From Lolium rigidum (taxonomy: Eukaryota > Streptophyta > Magnoliopsida > Poales > Poaceae): a stretch of 64,000 nucleotides of DNA. The stretch is taken from assembly GCF_022539505.1 (NCBI RefSeq), contig NC_061513.1:177040017-177104016 (forward strand). The letters are read 5' to 3'. Below are positions 32,960 to 46,577 of this stretch, one piece after another; positions within the stretch are counted from its first letter, which is position 1, and every line of letters starts with the position of its first letter. Below the pieces are notes generated by a model, which worked only from the letters and a program-made list of their open reading frames with translations, made no database searches and was not told the origin of the DNA. Position numbers and translations under genes: made by a program.

Positions 32960-34690
32960 TGCCTTATTTTATTAAAAAAAATCATATATTTCAATGTTAA
33001 TTCACTTAAATACATATTATTTAATTCCCAACGAACTTAGTGATGGCGCTTGTCGAGGGATTTCGTTGATGGAGTGTTTGGATTACCTCACCGGCAATGG
33101 CGCCAGAAAATAGTCTTGATGACGTTGGGACTCCAAGTGCAGTGTTGTGTGAGCAGAGAATTTTCCCCACAAGGGTGACTCGAGGGTTATATCGAACGCT
33201 CAGGGAATGGAGTAAAGAGTTATCTCTCCATTTATTCTTCTAGCAATCCTGCAAAATAAAATATAGCCTTGTGTCCCAACTCCACCGCGTGGTTGTCAAG
33301 CACAAGGTTTCGTGTAGGTAAAAGTAAAATAAAGCAATAACTAGAGTAAAGTAAACTAAACAAGTAAAATAAACTAAGTAAAAACGGTAAAGGTTTGTTT
33401 GTTTTGGGGTTTTGAGTGCAAATAAGATAAATAAATATTTTTTATTTTTAGACTAAAATAGTGTTGCAAATCAAAATTAAGATAAATGCAGTGGGAAGGT
33501 GTTTCTTATGATTACAATTGGACCGGGGTTCATGGATTCACTTGACTATTCTCTCTTTTAAGTTGTAGTGGACAATAACAATTCATCAATGAGATATAAA
33601 TAGTATAACTTCAACATGTGTAAGATACGCATTCATATGGGCATCACGTCCTAACATAAAGATGATGCAACACATATCTTTTATACTCCACAAGACAGGA
33701 AAAACTCCAAGCAATCTTGTATTAAGAATTAACAGAGTATAGCCATAAGTACTTTAACGTGATGTTTGAATATCAAATATGTTACCTTGAATAAAAAAGA
33801 TCATCACTTTTGTCACGTGACGAACCTAGAACATGCATTCACTTTAACCCTAGTGAGATAGCAAAAGAAAAGGCAAAGCCACAATAGATCATGAATTTGT
33901 TGTCACTATCCAATCACTAAAATCATGCTATTCCAGCTAACACACATCACCCCACACATGACACATGTTTTTGCATACAAGTTGGATCAGTACCAATACT
34001 TAAGAATGGGGTACATAATATGCATCTATCAATACATCTTGCACAAAGTATAGTCAAATCCCATAGCACAATATCATAGAATAATGATCCACCACATAGG
34101 TATTACATATATGACCATAATCATGTTGGGCAACTCATATGGGACTAAGAACTATCAAGAACATGATAGAAATAGATCAAGCTACTACCACAAACCCGTA
34201 GTCCAGAGGTCGAATACTCCCCCTTGATCATGGTGATGATGATGAAGACGTTGGAGAAGGTGGAGATCCCTTCGGCAGCGGCACCGGCGGAGTTTCCCCT
34301 CAAATCTTCTCTGATGCAGCCTCCATTTTCATTTTTCTATGTTTCCGCAGCTCTCCTCCAGAGAACTCTTGGGGATCATATATATAGTGGGTTTTAGGTC
34401 AAAATACGTCAGTTCGCAAACGAGTCAAGCGAATTGGGCGATCGATGGCTGAAAGAGGGGGGTGGCGCGCCCTAGCAAGGTGGGCGAGCCACCTGACCTC
34501 TTTTGACCCTCGGGCCTCTCCAGGTCTGCTCCAAAATCCCATCTTACTTCTTCTGGTGAAAAAATGACGTCCCCGAAATCCTAGCTCAGTTTGACTCCGT
34601 ATAGGTCTCTGACATGCAACATGCGATGCAACCGGAATCCGTTTCATGCATAAGAACCAAGAAGAACCAAGAAACACGATGCAATGCATG
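32960..34690 (-). mobile_element. Gypsy fragment: leader, tRNA-Asp primer site and 5' LTR part
   Basis: On the minus strand 33105-33088 reads TGGCGCCATTGCCGGTGA, which fits the tRNA-Asp primer site except at two positions. The adjacent LTR starts (plus-strand view) at 33117 with TGATGACGTTGGGACTCC, and the sequence 33160-34680 has the layout of a Gypsy LTR. I could not fix its outer end. The partner LTR is absent. Confidence 0.6.
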
Positions 34691-35045
34691 CGAGGTTTGA
34701 GCTCTCTCCGATGATGCGATCCACTATCCTATCGAGAACAAACCTTATCCCTGAGCGTTCCTCTCGAGTCGGCAAGCTCCGTCTTCACCCTCTTCATCAT
34801 TGTACATGCCACCGTATTCCTCCAACATACACGCCACCGTCTTCATCCATCTTCTACGCTGTCTTCATCTCTCTTCATCTTCAACACGGTCTTCGTCTCT
34901 CTTCGACACCGTCTTCGTCATTGTACTTCGTCTTCTCCATCTTGCAACCTTGAGTCCAACACATGGCTATGGACATGTCCTAAGATTGATTCTTAATGCA
35001 ACCGTTAGTCCATAGGGATTGTCATCAATTACCAAAACCACACAT
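34690..35045 (-). repeat. LTR fragment with degenerate GTCTTCATC minisatellite
   Basis: On the minus strand TATGTGTGGTTTTGGTAATT...GACAATCCCTATGGACTAA matches the LTR start seen at 39020-39060 on the plus strand, so it is another copy of that LTR in reverse. Positions 34780-34940 repeat CGTCTTC and CATCTTC units irregularly. Confidence 0.5.
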
Positions 35046-35857
35046 AGGCAATGGACATGTTCATACAATCGAGACGCCTCTTCGATCAATGGTCATTAGC
35101 GGGACCGGATGCCCATAATGACCCTGTGCATTCCATGAATATACAAGTTGTTGAACCATAAATATCGAGTCATATTCCCTTTGTTACTTCAATGCCGACA
35201 CTTGTGCGGGATCTGATCATCGGTATCACCATACCTAGTTCTATCTTGTTACCGATGAGTCTTTTCAACTCGTTCCCGTGTGATTCTATCCCCATGACCT
35301 AGTCATACGCTGTGCAGCTTTATGGGCGTAATCTCACCAAGTTGGCCTAGAGTATCTTTTTGCCACGTGGATGAACAAATCCCGATCTCAATACATACGC
35401 CTCAACCTATCCCTTCAGAAATACCCAACACGCACCTTTATGATCACGCAGTTACGGTGTGACAGTTGATGCAATCAAGTAAGCCTCCGGTGATAGTGAT
35501 TAGATATGATCTCACGGCCTAAGGATTGGGTTAATACACTTTCATAATTATCTCAACGATGAGCTTAGTGACTTCATCGCGTTGCAATACTTATATTGGG
35601 TATGTCTATCATATCATTGAACCAATGATATGATCCCATTGCCGATTGACATAAATGCCCATGATCGGGAAACCTCGATCATCTGTTGTCCAATGAACTA
35701 GTTGGCACGTAGACCTACTAGGACCTTGGTTTGTTTACATACCACACTTGTATCAATGTTATTAATACAGTTATAGTATGTCATAAAACTCATTATGAAC
35801 TTTTGAGATATAATACTCTTTATTATTTGCCTCTAGGTCACTATCTCCAACAATTTG

Positions 35858-36904
35858 AAGATAAGCTATGATGATTGACAAAGTCTTATCTAGTACATCA
35901 TACCAATGTCATCTCGGTAACAAGTATCTACTTCATGCATTATTTTCTTGCATCCAACCCCTTGTGGCTGCATATTAGCATGGATATTTTTTTGCAAATG
36001 TTGTGCTTCTTGCAAAGGTCTTAATGAAACCCCTTTATTGCAAATGTGAGTAAGTTAAGATGATTACATATTATGGGGAGTATATAAAATCACATTCATG
36101 ATTCACCAATCCCAAATATGTCTATCTAGCAATTTTATTGTATATGAATTCTTAAATTTTCTCAAATGTGCAATATTGATAAAAGTTCAAATCGAGTTCT
36201 TTGTTTTGGTATTCTTTCTTCGTGGTACCTGTTTCATTTTTCAAAGCATCCCAACTATATTCTTTCCCTTTTTGATATTTTTGATGTCTTTGATTTGTTT
36301 TGTGGTTGAAGTTGATCAATATGCAATAAGACAAGATTGAGCTTTTGACCATGCTTTAAAGCAAAAAAATCTTATTGGTATGTTGCATGACTTTGTTTTG
36401 GATATCATGTTATATTATTTAGTACCTATTTAGTGTGTAGATATTTCTTTGTGGATATCTTTGTGATGTTGTCCACTTAGAAACTTATACGCAAGAGATA
36501 TGGTATCTCTTATTTTATATCGTCTTTGTTTCTTGTTCTGTGTTGGGTGGTCATGCTGAGCAAAATCATTAATTGAAGACTATGTTTATGCTCAACGCTC
36601 ATCCTTGTATTAGTCTTATAATATGTTTTGCCATGCCTCTCACACATCTCTTTGGTTGAGCCTTTTAATATGTTATCTCTTACTTATTGCTCAACCATTT
36701 GTTTGATGAAGTGTTAAGCTTAATTTATTATATATGATCTCTTGCAAGTGTTTGTGTTTAAATGGTACAGAGGTAGTGATGATTCCATGTTATGCACATT
36801 GTATTCACATGCAACATTCTAATTTGTGCACATACCTTCGGGAGCTTCCTATTTTATTTAAAGCACTATTTTTATGATCATAATCGTTTATTTCACTTGG
36901 TATC
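35858..36904. other. Interior of the old element, AT-rich
   Basis: This is continuous with 32355 once the solo LTR is removed. No gene is seen. Confidence 0.5.
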
Positions 36905-38312
36905 TTATGGCTCCCTAGTACAGGAGATCAATTGTAGTACTTTTCAATAAGAAAGGTTGTCGAACCCATGAGGAGCTGAAGGTATTGGTTAGAGATTTTG
37001 ACAAGTAAACAATAATAATAATGCAGTAGTTTTGGTGTTTTGGGTATATAGTTTGCAATAAAATAAAGTGCGGAAACTAAATAGCAATATGTGAATGCTC
37101 TCAATGAGATAAAGCCTAGTCCTCTATGCAGCAAGAGGACAAGCTCAAGTGTGTGTGTGTGCTTATATGAGACAAGTGTTCCTGAGGGCGGCTTGGGTTT
37201 ACTAGCATTAGAGTTCTACACAACATGGTAAATATTTTTTCAAGTTTCATTCCATTAGGGGCGGAGTCTAAATTAGGTGCAACCATAGATATGAGAAAGT
37301 GCACCCCTTATGATGGGTCCTAGAGCCATTCTCAAGTGCAAGTATAGGAATCATTAAGATATAAATGTCCCACATAGCAATTAGTTCATTGGTCCCCGAC
37401 ATAAACCCCTCTAATGCAACTCAAAGTATTGGAAAACAGTATCTGTCATTCCGTCCCTTCCAACACTCATTCATTACATTGAAGTGCAACCCTATGAGCC
37501 CATATAGGTGAAGTAATGTGTAGTCGAAGTTCGCATAAAACCATCAGAGAACAACATAAAAGATAAAAAACTTGACCAAATACTCATTGCACATCGTATA
37601 GAATCATAGCCAGATCATCCTATACCCTCATGAACGTGTGGAACTACTCACACGTGTCAAACATAATATGGACCAAAGGCATACTGGTTACAACACAATC
37701 TAAATATATAATCTATCCACCAAATAAAGATAAAATACCCATCACAAATATGCAACTACCCCTTAAAACAATATCCGGGGTTCAATCAAACACAAACTAT
37801 GAAGGGGATAAAGTCGATCTCGTAGATGCAGATGGTGGCGATGACGGTGCTGATGGAGATGCCTCCCACTATGTCAAGGAGGAGTGGAGATGACGATAGC
37901 ATTGATTTCCCCTTCACCGGAGGCACCGGTGCGGTATGATCTACCTTCTCCCGGAGTACTCCGTCGCCGCCTCAATAAATCTCGGGAAAATATGGCTTAT
38001 GTTTTTGGGTGAAATGGAGGCGTCGGTATAAATGGGGACCCGAGGTGACGCTCGAGTCTGAAACCTGGTCTCTTTCGGCCCTTGTGCCCCCTCGCTTGCT
38101 TCTTTGGCTCACGGTCCTTCTTCAGGTGAAAAACTGATCATGTATTTTTCCTTCGATTTTTAGGTGTCCAGAAGGTCTCTGAAACAACAAAATATGAAAA
38201 AGGAGGTTTTCCGCCTCCCATAAATTAAATACCAATGACGGGGGGCTTTGTAGGAAAGTCCCGGAAATCAACTAAAAATGCATAAATAATGATGTATGAT
38301 GGCCAATATCAA
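36905..38312 (-). mobile_element. Gypsy LTR fragment or solo LTR, ends not fixed
   Basis: The left part TCCCTAGTACAGGAGATCAA...TTCAATAAGAAAGG...GTCGAACCC is a familiar start of minus-oriented grass Gypsy LTRs. The right part has a GC-rich 37800-38130 zone and ends near GGCCAATATCA. No matching target duplication was found. Confidence 0.5.
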
Positions 38313-38984
38313 TGAAAACTAATCATATATGTAATAATATTGATGATGTAAAATGCACATATCAAGTATCTTTTGTTTTGAATTATATTTTGGGAGTGAT
38401 AATTTCCTGTTTGTGCACCTTATAATACAATGCAAATTGTCTATTTTTGCACAAACCTTGGGGAGGTTCCTCATATTATTTAGAGAACTCTTCTTGATCA
38501 TATCATAATACCTATTTGGTTTATTGGTTCATTTGATTGCTTTCTTGCTTCGTTTGTTCAAGTACTTTTACCGCATTATAGTTTTGCAATATTTGATACT
38601 CAATATAGTTTGATTTCCGGGTATTCATCATTAGATACGTGCATATGATTTTACTCATACTGTGAGAAATGCACACCTTATGGAGTAAATAAAACTGTAT
38701 TGGCCTTCTAAATTTCGCTGTCTAGTTTGGCAATGGATGCCAACGGGGGAGAAGTTTGGAGGTTTTATGGGATTTTTTTTATGTTTTGGATTGTGCTTAA
38801 GCAATTTTATTTCATGCTTTGCATATTGTTACTTTCCTTGGAACCATATTTATAGGAAACTCCACAAGCATTTGATTGGCAATATATGCAATGAAATTCA
38901 AGTTCATTCAAATGACATATTTATCTTGTTTTGTTCTATAAATTCCTTATACAAACCCTCTCAAAGAGATTATCATCAATGACC

Positions 38985-39739
38985 AAAATGGGGGATACTT
39001 AAAGTGCAAGGTGCCCCATATGTGGTTTTAATAACCGATGACAATCCATATGGACTAAAGTATGCATTGAGTTCCAATTATAGGATTTGCCCATAGACAA
39101 TGATTGAACCATATTTTGGATTAAAGGTTGCAACAAGAATCAAATGAAGAAGATCAAGTGACAAGTATGTATTGAAGAATAAGATGGAGTGAGCTCTCAA
39201 GTGTATATTCAAGACATCAACACTATCAAGCTAGAAGAAATGAAGTGCAAGTTCAAGATGAGCCATATCGAAGAGATCATATGATTGAAGCTTGTTATCG
39301 AAAAGGGGGTCATGGATATGTTACATGCACTTAAGAAGAACCTCTCCCATAGTATATGGGGGAGAAATTCCCAAGACTTCACAAAACAATCACAACGAAC
39401 AAAGATGTTCCAAATTGAAGTGGTCAAGATCTTAATTATCTAGCTCAAGCGGAATCTACAAGGTTAAGGTTTCTTCTTGATTGGGTTTCTTTCTTACTAG
39501 TCTCCTGGTGTATTTGGGAGACCGGTTTATAGGATAGTTGGATGTACTATCAAGAGGGCTCTCGAGTGAGTAAATTGATCGTATTGTTTGGAGAGAGCTC
39601 AAAACTTTTCATTCTTGGCATCATTTTTCTTGGTTCTTGTCGCGTCTCGCCTATGCAAACACCGGGGATGAGCACACCTCCATTTCTTGTTGGTTAGTGG
39701 GCACTAAGGCGTTTCGGCCTCAATGCCACCTTAGGATCA
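38985..39739 (+). repeat. Polypurine tract and 3' LTR of the old element
   Basis: AAAATGGGGG (38985-38994) precedes TACTTAAAGTGCAAGGTGCCCC, then TGGTTTTAATAACCGATGACAATCCATATGGAC, the same LTR start as found reversed at 35000-35045. It is cut at 39740 by another LTR. Confidence 0.6.
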
Positions 39740-42700
39740 TGTGGTGACCCGTCATACCATTGCATGGTGTAGTATGCAAGTCTGATATAACACCAATGAA
39801 ACACCGTTCCACTAGTATTATATCTCTCAGAGTGGTACAACAGAAACATATGCGGGTCCAAGGAATGTCTATAGAATTACAATATTGACTCTGTTACATA
39901 AGATCATCACAGCCTCCTACTTTAAAATGAGGTAATACTGCAAATAAACTCCAGAAGAACGACTCGTAGTCTAGTCTTATCACAGACTCTAATTATAGAG
40001 TATTTGACTAGCTATAGAGGCTATGAATAGATTCTAGCTAAATAGGAGCTAGGTTTAGGAAACTAGTTCCCTTCTATGGCTAAACTAGGTTTTCTCCTTA
40101 TTGGATGTGGTATCTGACTCCTCTGACAGGGTCTTGTCTCGTGAAGTAGTTGTTGACTCCTCGGCCTTCGAGTTGCACTGTAGATCCTCCTTCGATGCCT
40201 CCATATCTAAGCAGGGATTTAAGAGTGGGATGAGTACGAGCGTACTCAACAAGTTCATTATAGGAAAGAGGTGTCTAATGCACTAGCTACGGCATTAGAC
40301 CGGAAAGTCTAATACCAATGCAGGTTTTCATAATCATTTCTTCAAAAGGTTGCTTTTATTCGGAAGAACTATGTCCGTCAGCCTTCACCGGTTTACTAGA
40401 ACTTCATGGAGCTCCTTTCCGGCAGCGTTCGCAGTTCCATATCCCGGAACAGGGAGTGACAGGTCACGATTCATTACACTCTGCAGAGGTGTGTTGCTTT
40501 ACCCATAAGAGATCTTAACCTTGGTGCCAACCGGGGGCGCAACCCGTCCACACTTCCTTTGGTGTGAGGCCCGGTATAAGGTCATAGCCAATCATATTCC
40601 TCCGCTACATCGCACACCCACACTTTGTTGCATACCCCGACCCTGGGTCCTCGCCGGTCCTCTTATACCAATTAAGGATGGACCCCGACCACGACGACAG
40701 TCTGGGACTCGTTAACCAAACTCCTCCGCCGGTAGCTGCAACCCATCATAGACCACATTACCGTGGGGAATTAGAATAGGATCCCCACCCCACCGCTTGC
40801 CCAACCTGGGTCAAGTGTCTACGGTAAGCGCATCCATTGATGTACGAGAGGTGGAAATACAATTGACTATTCCGTCCCACTTCAGATCTTATGGTTAACA
40901 CGAGTTTTACGGCACAAGAATCACTGGACGACATTTGTTGTTTAATCCTAGATGGATATAAACCCTTGCAATGGAACCTCCACCATATCACACAATCCAT
41001 GGTTCCATTGCCAACCACATAGTCATTCATAGTTATGAAAGTAGTGGTTTTGATTTTGATGCAATAGTGATAAATATAGTACTTTGCAAGTAATTTGGTA
41101 AAAATACTCAAATGACATGAGCAAGTGATGAACTTGCCTTTCATGGCAGCAAGATTATGCAGACAAGGTCTTCGATACGCAATAACCCCAAATTCTGAAA
41201 TAGCATCATCGTCCGGTAAGGACGATGTTTAAAATATTGGCAAGGATGCAATAATGCATAACTATGAGATGCAATCGCTCTAAACGTGACCTAACCCTGA
41301 TGATTTAGGATCAGTGAGTTGTAATGATTGGTTCAGGGGTGGTTGCTATTTTAGAGTGATTCACAAACAAGGTTCTTATTAAGGATTGGTTGCTTGGTAT
41401 CATAAACATGTGCTGTAATATATCATAATAATAACACTAATAGCACACAACAATAACATTTGGTATAATTCTAACATGTAATGAATAGTGGTTGGTTTTA
41501 GCACTATACAACATGGTTAATGATTAATTATCATATACTTCAAAAGAATAACTTTTGAAGAACATGTTCTTAAATAAAGAACAAGTATGATAATTAGGGT
41601 TGTGGAGTTCTATGGTTCCCTATGATTCTAATTGGTTTCTGGAGTAAGGGTTAGATGGATCTCAACACAGTTGGATTCATCAGCAACTAGGCTTGATTAG
41701 TTTTACCTAAGCATAAGCAACTTAAGCAATTAATTTTGCATGGTTGCTATCATGGTGGGTATACCTTGCTGGTGATAGCTGGTTATTGGCTATAGGTCCT
41801 ATTAGGCAGGATTGATGATGATTCCTTATTTTCTTCAAAAGAATAACTTTTGAAGAACATACTTCTTAAGTTATAAGAAGTATCTCAATTAGGTTTAAGG
41901 TTGTCTAGGGTTTGCTATTGGACTTACTAAGTAAGAAATAGTTGACCCCTAAGTAAGATGACTAATAATTATCTTACACTAATAGGGTTTAGTGGAGTAT
42001 GGTTAGGTAATGCAAGATAATAAGCATGGTTGCTATTTGGTTTCCTCACAATGGTGTGATGCTAGTCATGGATAGTTAAAGATGGTGGTCTTGGGAATAG
42101 GAACTAGGGTTTTACACTTGGTTGATCCTACTAGATCAACAAGTTTTATTTAGATAAGAGCATAGCAATTAACTAGTGATAGAGTTCTTACATTTTATGT
42201 GATCATGGCAATTATTTAGTTGCTATTATGGTTCTTTGTTTGAAAGGAAAGTATCATGATCACATGTTCTAACCTAGGAGTTAGGTTAGAACCATTTAGG
42301 TTTCAAATTGATTAATGGAGCTAGGGGTCCTAATTGAATTAGGGTTTGAGGTTTCACATGAAATGATAGGGTTATAATATCATTCAATATGGAATTAGGG
42401 TTTTCTGATTACCATATAGGTCTATGATTAATAACTTCATTATCAAGTTGGAGTTATTAATAACCTTGAAATAAAAGTAATATTGGTTTTGACATTTTTT
42501 TAATGAATTAATAATTAAGGTAATTATTAATTAGGGTTTAAATCCCTCTAATAAGGATTTAACAAAATAACAAATAAAGAAAATTACTTTTAATGTTTTC
42601 TTTATTTATTTACTGGTTTTTATTTAATTTGAAAAGTTTTCCTAATGATTGAATTTTAATTGAATTTAGAATTAATACATATGGCTTAAATAACAAGTAT

Positions 42701-43542
42701 TAAGTAATTAAATTTTTATTGAAAATAAAGATTTCATATTATATTTTTATTGGACAGATTTTTCTTTTCTCAGAATTTTTATATCTTATTTTCATTTTTA
42801 TGAGTTATTATGAGTTTTATAAATTCATTTGAAGTTTCTGGAATAAAGGGATTTAAATTTAAACAGAAAAAAATAACTACATCTACCCGACTATTCTACC
42901 CACCGAGTCACTGACCCGTGGGCCAGTGCCACGCTGGTAGCCACGGTGGTTTTGACTAGTCAAAATAGGCTACGTGTCCAGAGAGGTTCACCGCCGGCGA
43001 TCGGACGGCAACGACGCCGCCGTTCCAGGGTTTGCGCGGACGGGAAACTAACTACATTCGACCCAGCGCGTCACGGTGAGTTGAATGGTGGTCGCGCCGC
43101 TCCGGATAGGTCATCGGAGCATGCTCGCCGGCGATGTACCGCGGCGGCGGGGACAGGTTCATGGTGCGGCGACGCTACGGTATGCAATTGAGCTAAGAGA
43201 GGATACCATGGGCATCAGCAGCTCACCAGGAGTACGCAGGGCTTGACGGCAAGGTCAATGGTGGTCGACATCACCGGATTTCATGGCGCCGGACGTCGGA
43301 GAAGACGAGCTCGACGGGGACGCTCCGGGGCACCTCGGCTCGATTCCTTCCGCATGCTGGGCATGTCGAGGACGGCGATCACGCTGGTGTGCTCGGCTTG
43401 GCTCGGGGATGCTCCAATCGCCGGCGGTAATGGTGACCGGTGCAGCTAGGGTTTCGGTTATGGGGAATTTTTAGGAGAGGAGGAAGAATCTGATGCTCGT
43501 TTTCGTCCTGGAGTTTTTATACCGCGTTGGAGGGTGCCTCGT
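39740..43542 (+). mobile_element. Probable part of a long Gypsy LTR
   Basis: It begins TGTGGTGACCCGTCATACC, the sort of terminus found in long-LTR chromoviral Gypsy elements. There is no coding content over 3.8 kb; 40500-40800 is GC-rich, 41200-42900 very AT-rich and 42940-43480 GC-rich. Two identical 28-bp blocks (41538-41565, 41833-41860) contain the hairpin CTTCAAAAG-AATAA-CTTTTGAAG. After the Athila-like insertion it probably resumes at 55430. Orientation and family are uncertain. Confidence 0.5.
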
Positions 43543-45053
43543 TGATACGTCCATTTTGCATCACTATTTTATATCATAATTTACTGTTATTCATTGATAT
43601 CTTTTCATATTTAGAGATGATACTTATGTTATTTCATCTATTTTGCATGTTTCATGGTTATTGGAGAATCGCGCACCGGAGTCAGGATTCTGCTGGAAAA
43701 AGCACCGTCGGAATGCAATATTTCGGAAGATCAATTACTGACGGGAATTATACTGAAAATCCTATTTTTCCAGAAGACGAAGATAGCCAAAAGGAGGAGC
43801 CGAGGAGGGCCGCCATGGGCCCCCCCATAGGCCGGCGTGGGCCCAGGCCTGGCCGCGCCGCCTTGTGGGGAGGGGGGCCACATCCCCCTCTGGCCTCCTC
43901 TCCTTCGCGTACTTCTTCGTCCCGAAAACCTAAGCTCTAGAGGATAATCGCGAGGAGTCACAGCCGCCTTTGCGGGGCGGAAAACACCAGAGAGAAAAGA
44001 GCTCTCCAGCTGGCTGAAATCCGCCGGGGAAATTCCCTCCCGGAGGGGGAAATTGACGCCATCGTCACCGTCATCGAGCTGGACATCATTGGGATCATCA
44101 TCACCATCATCTCCATCATCATCACCGCCATCTCCACCGCTGCACCTCGTCACCGCTGTAACAATTAGGGTTGGATCTTGATTGTTTGATAGGGGAAACT
44201 CTCCCGGTATTGGTTTCTACTTGTTATTGATGCTATTGAGTGAAACCATTGAACCAAGGTTTATGTTCAGATTGTTATTCATCATCATATCACCTCTGAT
44301 CATGTTCCATATGATGTCTCGTGAGTAGTTCGTTTAGTTCTTGAGGACATGGGTGAAGTCTAAATGTTAGCAGTGAATTATGTTGGGGAATATTCAATGT
44401 TATGATATTTAAGTTGTGGTGTTATTCTTCTAGTGGTGTCATGTGAACGTCGACTACATGACACTTCACCTTTATGGGCCTAGGGGAATACATCTTGTAT
44501 TCGTTTGTAATTGCGGGGATGCCGGAGTGACAGAAACCTGAACCCCCGTTGGTATATCGATGCAGGAGGGATAGCAGGATCTCAGAGTTTAAGGCTGTGG
44601 TTAGATTTATCTTAATTACTTTCTTGTAGTTGCGGATGCTTGCAAGGGGTATAATCACAAGTAGGTATTAGTCCTAGGAAGGGCGGTGCATTAGCATAGG
44701 TTCACCCACACAACACTTATCAAAACAATGAAGATTAATCAGCTATATGAAGCGAAAGCACTAGACTAAATTCCCGTGTGTCCTCAAGAACGATTGGTCA
44801 TTATAAGTAAACAAACCGGCTTGTCCTTTGTCCTAAAAAGGATTGGGCCACTCGCTGCAATTATTTCTCTCGCACTTTACTTACTTGTACTCTATTCATC
44901 TGCTATATCAAAACCCCCTGAATAATTGTCTGTGAGCATTTACAGTGAATCCTTCATCGAAACTACTTGTCAACACCTTCTGCTCCTCGTTGGGTTCGAC
45001 ACTCTTATTTATCGAAAATACTACGATACACCCCCTATACTTGTGGGTCATCA
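43543..45053 (+). repeat. 5' LTR of the Athila-like element
   Basis: It starts TGATACGTCCATTTTGCATC and ends ACTTGTGGGTCATCA; 1511 bp. It contains a run of ATCATC/CACC triplets at about 44090-44135. Confidence 0.95.
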
Positions 45054-45064
45054 AGACTATTTTC

Positions 45065-45082
45065 TGGCGCCGTTGCCGGGGA
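45065..45082 (+). other. Primer-binding site, perfect tRNA-Asp match
   Basis: TGGCGCCGTTGCCGGGGA is the complement of the 18 3'-terminal bases of plant tRNA-Asp including CCA. It lies 11 bases after the LTR. Confidence 0.92.
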
Positions 45083-45149
45083 GTGAAGCGCTATTGGTAA
45101 GTGGAATTGTACGTGCTGTTTTTATTTCTGTCTGCTGCTATAATTCATT

Positions 45150-46577
45150 ATGGAGAGGTCTTCTCTTGAATTCCTCTTTGGAAAATCTAGTACTACTGCA
45201 AAGGTAGTGGATGAGGCGCCAGGTGAGAAAGAGGTTCCATACAAAATACCTATGAAAATTATTGAACGAGTTGTGGATAACCGCTATGAAGGGATGGAAC
45301 TGTCCATCCTGGAGATCATTTACTGTTTTTACATGAATTATGCGGGTTATTCAAATGTGCAGGTATTGCTATGGATGAAGTTAGGAAGAAACTATTCTCT
45401 ATATCGCTGTCTGGTAAAGCAGCAGACCTGGTATAAATTGCTGAAGAATAGGGATTCTCTTGATTGGGAGGACATTGTGCCTTTATTTTATTCTAAATTC
45501 TATCCTCCAAGTGAAATTCACAAAGATCGGAACCGCATATATAATTTCTGGCCTCATGATGGAGAGAGTATTGCCCAAGCATGGGGGAGATTGAAGTCTT
45601 TAATGCTGAAATGCCCCATTCATGAGCTTCCTGGTAATATTATTATTGATAATTTCTATGCAAGACTTGTCTTTCCAAGATAAGACTTTGCTTGGATACT
45701 TCTTGTTCTGGATCGTTTACACGCAACAAAGAAGAGTTTAAAAGGGATCTTCTTGATCGGATCCAGGAGAATACTGAAGGATGGGAGAACGACAAAGATA
45801 GAGAGTCAGGTATAAACTATGATTATAAATGCATTGAAGTTTTTATGGATACTGATAAATTTCGTAATATGAGTGCTACTTATGGTCTTGATTCTCAAGT
45901 CGTTGCAAATTTTTATAAAGCTTTTTCCTCTCACTTTGAATTGCCTAGGAAGAATTTTGATAAGTATCATGAACCTTATAAAGATAAAACTGATCCATCT
46001 ATAAATAAATATGCTATAATTGAAACTGTTGATCATATTCTTCCTGAAGCTTATATTGAAAAAACTCCTTTCCCTGCTAAAATGAAGGAGTACTCTGTTA
46101 TAACTTGTGCGGTCAATAAAAGTGCAAAGAAACCTATAGAACCTGAAGAACAAATAAAGGTTGAACCCGCTATTGCAATAGTTAAAGATCTTGTGACTGA
46201 AAATGTAGAAGATGGTCATATTATTTTCTGTGAAGATGCTTCTAACATTGTCTCGCAGCCTAATAAGTCTAGGAAAGCTAGTGTTCCTATGCTCTCTGTT
46301 AGAATTGGTGATCATTGTTATTATGGTTTATGTGACATTGGTGCAAGTATTAGCGCCATTCCTTATGAGCTTTATACGGAGATCATGCATGAAATTGGTT
46401 CTTGTGAACTTGAAGATATTGATGTGGTTATTCGGGTAGCTAATAGAGAAACTATCTCTCCTATTGGTATTGTTCGAGATGTGGAAGTTCTATGTGGTAA
46501 GATTAAATATCCTGCTGACTTCTTAGTACTTGGTTCTGCTGCTAGTAAGTCTTGTCCTATTATTTTTGGTAGGCCTT
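45150..46577 (+). pseudogene. gag and protease region, frameshifted
   Basis: The first frame, 45150-45683, carries the gag part: WEDIVPLFYSKFYPPSEIHK and FWPHDGESIAQAWGRLKSLM are the retrotransposon gag signature. It stops at 45683 and the homologous reading continues in another frame from about 45692. That frame holds the protease: VPMLSVRIGDHCYYGLCDIG with active-site Asp in CDIGASISAIP (DTG/DLG-like), then IIFGRPF near 46560-46578, where the frame shifts again. No CCHC zinc knuckle is visible. Structural and processing proteins of the virus-like particle would be made here; this copy cannot make them whole. Confidence 0.85.

Larger units (their letters stand above)
32361..35852 (-). mobile_element. 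Copia (Angela/BARE-type) solo LTR, split by later insertions
   Basis: The left end TGTTGGGGTTCGCAGC and right end GTCACTATCTCCAACA are the two ends of an Angela/BARE-like LTR in minus orientation. ATTTG flanks both sides (32356-32360, 35853-35857). LTR sequence is present at 32361 to about 32955 and about 35046-35852, together near the usual 1.4-1.8 kb. No primer site or coding region adjoins, so this is a solo LTR. The middle is filled by Gypsy pieces. Confidence 0.85.
27240..39739 (+). mobile_element. Old plus-strand LTR retrotransposon with nested insertions (model)
   Basis: Left part: a truncated LTR ending CCTTTCA (27802), a degenerate primer site and a decayed gag to about 30370. Right part: a polypurine tract AAAATGGGGG at 38985-38994 and an LTR-like start TACTTAAAGTGCAAGGTGCC. 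Removing the Copia solo LTR (32361-35852) rejoins host sequence exactly across its ATTTG duplication, which supports one continuous host element. No pol domain is seen, so it was non-autonomous or lost pol. Three diverged copies of one internal block (near 31590-31680, 36800-36890 and 38430-38515) also tie the pieces together. Confidence 0.55.

Noticed and set aside
42480..42860. Very AT-rich stretch as a possible origin or matrix attachment site
   Set aside because: Composition alone; it lies within LTR-like sequence and no further signal is visible.
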